A stretch of DNA of 27,488 nt from contig CAVKRN010000029.1 of the NCBI GenBank assembly GCA_963658695.1, forward strand, positions 1 through 27,488, in the 5' to 3' direction. Shown in pieces: positions 24,119-27,488 of this stretch (position 1 is the stretch's first letter; every line of letters starts with the position of its first letter). Under the pieces are notes generated by a model. That model searched no databases and had not been told where the DNA came from. It saw only the letters and a list, made by a program, of their open reading frames with translations. Source of the DNA: CAG-791 sp963658695. GTDB taxonomy: Bacteria > Bacillota > Clostridia > Lachnospirales > Lachnospiraceae. A program made the position numbers and the translations under genes.

Positions 24119-25518
24119 CACTGGAAGCCCTCCTCATCCTTTACCGACGGCAGCATGTTGTAAACAACCAGAGAAACCACCGCTGTTACAAGGAATACCA
24201 TGATGCCGATGACTGCGGCCATTTTATAGTTGGTGTCGGTCACCGTCATTTTGTAAAGCCAGGTAACCAGAAGGTCCGTGTTGCCGGCATTTCCGGTCAG
24301 GCTTGTTGACAACGGCTTACCCTGCGTCAGAAGATAGATCACATTGAAGTTGTTCAGGTTGCCGGTGAACTGTGTCAGAAGGAACGGTCCTGTGACGAAC
24401 AGCATGTAGGGCAATGTGATGTGGAAGAACATCTGCGCCGGATTGGCGCCGTCGATCTTCGCACTTTCGTAAAGGTCCCCCGGAATGTTCATCAGAAGTC
24501 CGGTGGAAATCAGCATCAGATACGGAATACCGATCCAGATATTCACCAGGATGATCATTACCTTCGCCAGCGTCGGATCCGTCCAGAACGGAACCGGGCT
24601 GGATACAATGCCATGGGAAATCAGGAAACCGTTAACAATGCCGTCGGTAGCGAACATCTTGGTAATATACAGAAGGGACACGAACTGCGGAACCGCGATG
24701 GTCATAACCAGAATGGTTCTCCAGAGCTTCTTGAAGCGAATGCCCTTCTTGTTGATCAGCATGGCAACGGCAAGGCCAAGGAAATAATCGATGAACGTTG
24801 CAAAAAAGGCCCATATCAGCGTCCATGTAAGCACCGTCAGGAATGTAGAGCCAAAGCCATTGGTTCCAAAGCTGAACAGGTTCCTGAAGTTCTCCAGTCC
24901 AACCCAGGTAAAGAGATTGGTCGGAGACTGGTGTTCCTTGTCATAATTGGTAAACGCAACGCATACCATGAAGATGATCGGCAACACGGTAAAAACAAAG
25001 ATGCCCAGCACCGGGACAGACAGCAGCGTAATGTGGAAGTTCTCGTCCAGAAGCGAGCGCAGCGTCTTCCGGTTGCTCGGGAGCTCCTTTCCTTCCTTGA
25101 GCCGCTTTTCCTCCAGGAAATTCTCCTTCACATTCATCCGCCAGATCACAATGAGCATGACGATCAAAATGATGGTCAGAATGCCAAACAACAGGATCAG
25201 AAAGCTGTTGTCTCCGTAAACCGTCTTGCGGCGAACCTTCTGTGTCTCCACGGTTCCCAGTGTAGTAATCTTGCTGACATACTGCCAGCCGAACTGCACC
25301 ATATAAAGGATAAACAGAATCTCCGCTGCCAGGAACGCAAGCCCTTTTGCAATCTGCCCGCGCAGCAGCGGCCCTGCTCCCATCACCACATAAGAAAGTC
25401 TGGTTTTCCAATCCCCTTGCGCAAAGGTTGTTCCAATCTCCCGAATGTTTTCTCCCAATGCTGCAAGCGCTGTACCGGATGAATTCTTTGACTTCCCGTT
25501 CAGCGTTTGTTTGCTCAT
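24118..25518 (-). CDS. Sugar ABC importer permease (MalF/GanP type, long N-terminus)
   Basis: This 466-residue permease has the core six-helix domain from about residue 170. The EAA loop YESAKIDGANPAQMFFHITLP is present. About 160 extra N-terminal residues carry two further helices (about 58-77 and 104-125), as in maltodextrin and galacto-oligosaccharide permeases (MdxF, GanP). I chose ATG 25518 because GGGGGAAAT precedes it. A longer frame to 25548 lacks a ribosome site. It is preceded by a 370-base non-coding gap with stable hairpins after the binding-protein gene. Confidence 0.92.
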   Translation of the reverse strand: MSKQTLNGKSKNSSGTALAALGENIREIGTTFAQGDWKTRLSYVVMGAGPLLRGQIAKGLAFLAAEILFILYMVQFGWQYVSKITTLGTVETQKVRRKTVYGDNSFLILLFGILTIILIVMLIVIWRMNVKENFLEEKRLKEGKELPSNRKTLRSLLDENFHITLLSVPVLGIFVFTVLPIIFMVCVAFTNYDKEHQSPTNLFTWVGLENFRNLFSFGTNGFGSTFLTVLTWTLIWAFFATFIDYFLGLAVAMLINKKGIRFKKLWRTILVMTIAVPQFVSLLYITKMFATDGIVNGFLISHGIVSSPVPFWTDPTLAKVMIILVNIWIGIPYLMLISTGLLMNIPGDLYESAKIDGANPAQMFFHITLPYMLFVTGPFLLTQFTGNLNNFNVIYLLTQGKPLSTSLTGNAGNTDLLVTWLYKMTVTDTNYKMAAVIGIMVFLVTAVVSLVVYNMLPSVKDEEGFQ

Positions 25519-25632
25519 GACGATTTCCCCCTGTTCCTGAGTTACCACTTCGGATACCTCGAACCAAGGATCTCTGCAGATGTTCCTGCTTCAAGCCATT
25601 GGTCCCCTTTTCTTTTCTGTTCCGGTATGATA

Positions 25633-25661
25633 GGAGCCGGCAAGATGAATCTGCCGGCTCC
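25633..25661 (-). promoter_or_regulatory. Stable intercistronic hairpin after the binding-protein gene
   Basis: GGAGCCGGCA (25633-25642) and TGCCGGCTCC (25652-25661) form a perfect stem with a nine-base loop. No T run follows on the minus strand, so it is not a classic terminator. Such hairpins between binding-protein and permease genes are known to protect the upstream mRNA (E. coli malE-malF) and favour excess binding protein. Confidence 0.65.
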
Positions 25662-25680
25662 GTCTCTCTTCCCCCTCCGC

Positions 25681-25772
25681 ACATCCCGGTTTTATTCTGC
25701 AGGAGCCTACATGCTCTGCCGTTTGCTCCGCCCGCCAACACTTTGCGTAGCTACGGGCGAGTGCCGGGATGT
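25681..25772 (-). ncRNA. Candidate structured RNA element (three-way junction)
   Basis: The closing stem is ACATCCCGG (25681-25689) with CCGGGATGT (25764-25772). Inside are two further stems. One is CGCCCG (25729-25734) with CGGGCG (25754-25759). The other is a hairpin GCAG-AGC/GCT-CTGC (25699-25719) with one bulge. All pairs are Watson-Crick. It matches no riboswitch class I know. It lies in the transcribed gap of the sugar operon, next to another hairpin. Confidence 0.4.
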
Positions 25773-25790
25773 TGTATTCGTTCAGCATTT

Positions 25791-25867
25791 GCCACATCGA
25801 TGTTTTCCGAATGCAAGGAAAAAGTGCTATCGGTCACTTTCGAGTATCAAAATCGAAATGTGGGTGC
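25791..25867 (+). repeat. Dispersed repeat, copy C (with insertion)
   Basis: It starts GCCACATCGATGTTTTCCGA, as copy A does on the minus strand, and ends AAAATCGAAATGTGGGTGC (25849-25867). About 35 extra bases lie between the two matched parts. It ends 21 bases from the binding-protein stop, in the opposite direction. Confidence 0.5.
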
Positions 25868-25888
25868 TAAACCGTTACGCAATGTTTA

Positions 25889-27226
25889 TTACTTTGCATA
25901 GGAAATGCAGGTATCCTGGAAGCTCTGCAGTGCAGCCAGAAGATCCTCATCGCTGCTCTTGCTCGTGAGTGCTCCGGAGATAACATCATCACCAAGTCCG
26001 GTTGCCAGTGTCCAGTAGTCGCCGGGATACTGTCCCTGCGGCTTGTCCTCGAGCATCTGCTCATTCAGTGCGGACAGTGCCTCGTCTGCCTTTACTGCAT
26101 CCGACTGCTGTGCCTCTACGTTAGACGGCCCCCAGCCAAGTGCTTCATAGCGAGCCAGCTGAACCTCGCCGCCTGCAAGATATGCCGCCAATGCATCGCA
26201 CACAGCCAGCTTATCTTCATCCTCCTGCGGTTTTACGCCAAGAAGCTTGTAGCCGGAGAACCCAGACATTTGATAGGTGTTGCCATCTGCGCCCTTAAAG
26301 GACGGGAGCTTTGCGCAGGCATAATTGTCGCCAAGAACCTCTTTCAGAGTGGTTGCATCCCATGTACCGTCTACAATGGCTCCGATGTTGGTTGCGGTTC
26401 CTGCCGTAGAGCCATTGACAAATACACCGGACTCCTGCATAGCAATCATGGTCTTTAACGCGGTAACACCGGCATCCGAAGCATAATCAACGGTAGCGCT
26501 GGTAAAGTTACCCGCATCGTCCGTCTCATAGGAAAGATTGCACCCGGTTCCGAAGAAGAATGCGGTCTGATACCAGCCGGAGTTGATCTCCATATAGAAG
26601 TTCTTTCCGGCCGACTTGCAGTCTGCAAGGATGGTATCCAGATCCGTAGGATCGGTCACAACGCTCTTGTCGTAATACATAAAGTAGCCGTTATCCGACG
26701 TCAGCGGATATGCATACAGTACAGACCCAACGGTTGCTGCAGCGACAGCACCCTCATCGTTTTCGGACGTTACGGCATCGACGTTCTCCGGAGCAACCTC
26801 TTCGAGTGCGCCTGCCGAAACCAGACGTGCGATCTGGTCCTGTGCAAAGCCGTAAATGTCGCCGCCGGCTTCTACGTCTGTAATCATATTGGAAGCGGCA
26901 TCACCTTCACCAACTGCCTCTACCGTAAAGGTTGCGTCCTTCACGCCTTCATTGGCCTCAACGAACTTGCTGATCTGCTCGTTTGTGAAATCAACCGCTG
27001 CGTCTGCAACCCAAACCTTAATCTCACCACTGTAGTTGAGTTCCACCGGCTCTGCAGCCTCTTCCTCTGCAGCTGCCTCTGTTGTCTCCTCCGCTGCCGC
27101 TTCTGCTGTCTCTGTAGCAGCAGTGTCTGCCGATGCATCCGAAGAACTTCCGGAACTTCCGCAGCCGGCGAGCATCGCCGATGCAAGAACACCTGCCATC
27201 AATGCCGAAACAAGTCTTTTCTTCAT
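25889..27226 (-). CDS. Sugar ABC importer solute-binding lipoprotein
   Basis: This 445-residue lipoprotein has a signal peptide and lipobox LAGC (Cys22). An acidic Ala/Glu/Thr-rich linker (about 23-62) precedes an SBP family 1 domain of the maltose/galacto-oligosaccharide type (GEIKVWVAD, NGYFMYYDKSVVTDP, GYKLLGVKPQED, GGEVQLARYEALGWGPSN). It captures sugar outside the membrane for the MalF/MalG-type permeases encoded downstream. ATG 27226 follows GGAGGG. It is first in the operon and separated from the permeases by hairpins, an arrangement that usually gives more binding protein than permease. Sugar specificity is unknown. The GH35 gene points to a beta-galactoside. Confidence 0.92.
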   Translation of the reverse strand: MKKRLVSALMAGVLASAMLAGCGSSGSSSDASADTAATETAEAAAEETTEAAAEEEAAEPVELNYSGEIKVWVADAAVDFTNEQISKFVEANEGVKDATFTVEAVGEGDAASNMITDVEAGGDIYGFAQDQIARLVSAGALEEVAPENVDAVTSENDEGAVAAATVGSVLYAYPLTSDNGYFMYYDKSVVTDPTDLDTILADCKSAGKNFYMEINSGWYQTAFFFGTGCNLSYETDDAGNFTSATVDYASDAGVTALKTMIAMQESGVFVNGSTAGTATNIGAIVDGTWDATTLKEVLGDNYACAKLPSFKGADGNTYQMSGFSGYKLLGVKPQEDEDKLAVCDALAAYLAGGEVQLARYEALGWGPSNVEAQQSDAVKADEALSALNEQMLEDKPQGQYPGDYWTLATGLGDDVISGALTSKSSDEDLLAALQSFQDTCISYAK

Positions 27227-27327
27227 AAATAACTACCCTCCTGTTATCGCCGCCTTTGCGACCATATGACCGACCATTCGGTCCGCACGAGCCGTTCAGT
27301 CCGCGCATTGCACAAGTTTCATTTTGC

Positions 27328-27339
27328 GCAACCGCTTGC
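27328..27339. promoter_or_regulatory. LacI-type operator of the sugar operon
   Basis: GCAACCGCTTGC fits the LacI-family pattern GCAANCGNTTGC with central CG, and all four outer bases on each side are symmetric. It lies about 9-20 bases after the predicted transcription start. A bound repressor would therefore block the polymerase. The LacI-type protein of the same operon is the obvious binder. Confidence 0.75.
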
Positions 27340-27354
27340 TCATGTTGCTTTTTA

Positions 27355-27383
27355 ACTATAGTTCTGCGTTACGTTTATGTCAA
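27355..27383 (-). promoter_or_regulatory. Sigma-A promoter of the sugar operon
   Basis: On the minus strand TTGACA (27383-27378) and TATAGT (27360-27355) are spaced exactly 17 bases apart, with A/T-rich sequence upstream. The leader to the binding-protein start is about 120 bases. Confidence 0.88.
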
Positions 27384-27471
27384 TCTGATTATTTTTACAA
27401 TTTGATGTGCTCTTTTTTAGTCATTTTATCCATGTTCACCTTATTCTTATGTACCTGTCCGTACCGCAGCT

Positions 27472-27488
27472 AGTACATCGTTTGCAAA
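27472..27488 (+). repeat. Short repeat TACATCGTTTGCAAA, copy 2 (at window edge)
   Basis: AGTACATCGTTTGCAAA ends the window. Its core equals 9127-9141. It lies about 90 bases upstream of the sugar promoter. On the minus strand it reads GCAAACGATGTA, half of a LacI-type site, and it also partly fits the CcpA cre pattern. It may continue beyond the edge. Confidence 0.4.

Larger units (their letters stand above)
25519..25888. other. Intercistronic gap within the sugar operon
   Basis: These 370 bases separate the binding-protein and permease genes inside one operon. They hold a perfect ten-base hairpin (25633-25661), a three-stem folded segment (25681-25772) and dispersed-repeat copy C (25791-25867). 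A 68-codon minus frame at 25591-25797 lacks a ribosome site and overlaps the folded segments, so I do not call it a gene. About 25519-25632 has nothing recognisable. Confidence 0.65.

Noticed and set aside
24421..25482. A 353-codon plus-strand frame opposite the MalF-type permease
   Set aside because: It is a low-complexity Gln/Arg/His-rich shadow of a conserved permease.
25591..25797. A 68-codon minus frame in the intercistronic gap
   Set aside because: It has no ribosome site, and the frame runs through perfectly paired stems that explain the sequence better.
18493..27226. A sulfoquinovose utilisation locus
   Set aside because: The isomerase resembles YihS, but there is no GH31 sulfoquinovosidase, transaldolase, aldolase or sulfosugar kinase gene.
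27472..27488. A CcpA cre site
   Set aside because: On the minus strand it fits 13 of 15 pattern positions, but it fails at the conserved C near the end and lies far upstream of the promoter. It is kept only as a repeat or half-site.

Overview
The window looks like chromosomal DNA of a Gram-positive anaerobe of the Clostridia, most likely Lachnospiraceae-like and gut-associated. The evidence is roughly 50% G+C, AGGAGG-type ribosome binding sites, lipoproteins with Ala/Glu/Thr-rich linkers behind LAGC lipoboxes, sugar ABC importers that lack their own ATPase, a GanP/MalF-type permease with a long N-terminus, and a Mn2+ (yybP-ykoY) riboswitch ahead of mntP. There are no insertion sequences, phage genes or CRISPR arrays. 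The organism assignment is inference.

Layout. (1) 1-1960: a tRNA-Pro(CGG), a MATE-family efflux gene, a non-coding stretch carrying a dispersed repeat, and a 31-residue membrane peptide gene with its own terminator. (2) 1969-7452, minus strand: a MoxR-type AAA+ ATPase with a VWA-domain partner, the CstA-family transporter, and a two-helix membrane protein of unknown function. (3) 7600-10036, plus strand: a 46-residue membrane peptide, a KdpD-C-terminus-like histidine kinase and a KdpE-like response regulator. No KdpABC pump genes are present. The unit ends in a strong bidirectional terminator. (4) 10134-15800, minus strand: a Ugp-type ABC importer in the order ATPase, permease, permease, binding protein, with an OB-fold-like lipoprotein gene at the end. 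The binding protein is unusual in having both a lipobox and a C-terminal hydrophobic anchor. (5) 15856-18300, minus strand: the manganese exporter mntP behind a riboswitch and leader terminator, preceded by a 444-residue HTH regulator whose 3' end holds a run of ten G. (6) 18339-27383, minus strand: a sugar-utilisation operon: solute-binding lipoprotein, two permeases, LacI-family repressor, GH35 beta-galactosidase and a YihS-like aldose-ketose isomerase. It starts at a near-consensus promoter with a LacI-type operator just downstream.

How the parts may work together. The last operon probably imports a galactose-containing beta-linked oligosaccharide. GH35 would cleave it inside the cell and the isomerase would convert a released mannose-type aldose to a ketose. 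The transporter has no ATPase gene, so the UgpC/MsmK-type ATPase of region 4 is a natural candidate to energise both importers. MntP is controlled by Mn2+ through its leader RNA.

Most worth a second look: the G10 tract in the HTH regulator, the folded intercistronic segment between the binding-protein and permease genes, the repeat families shared by distant intergenic regions, the doubly anchored binding protein, and the GH35 plus YihS-like pairing. Nothing here is clearly a wholly new system.
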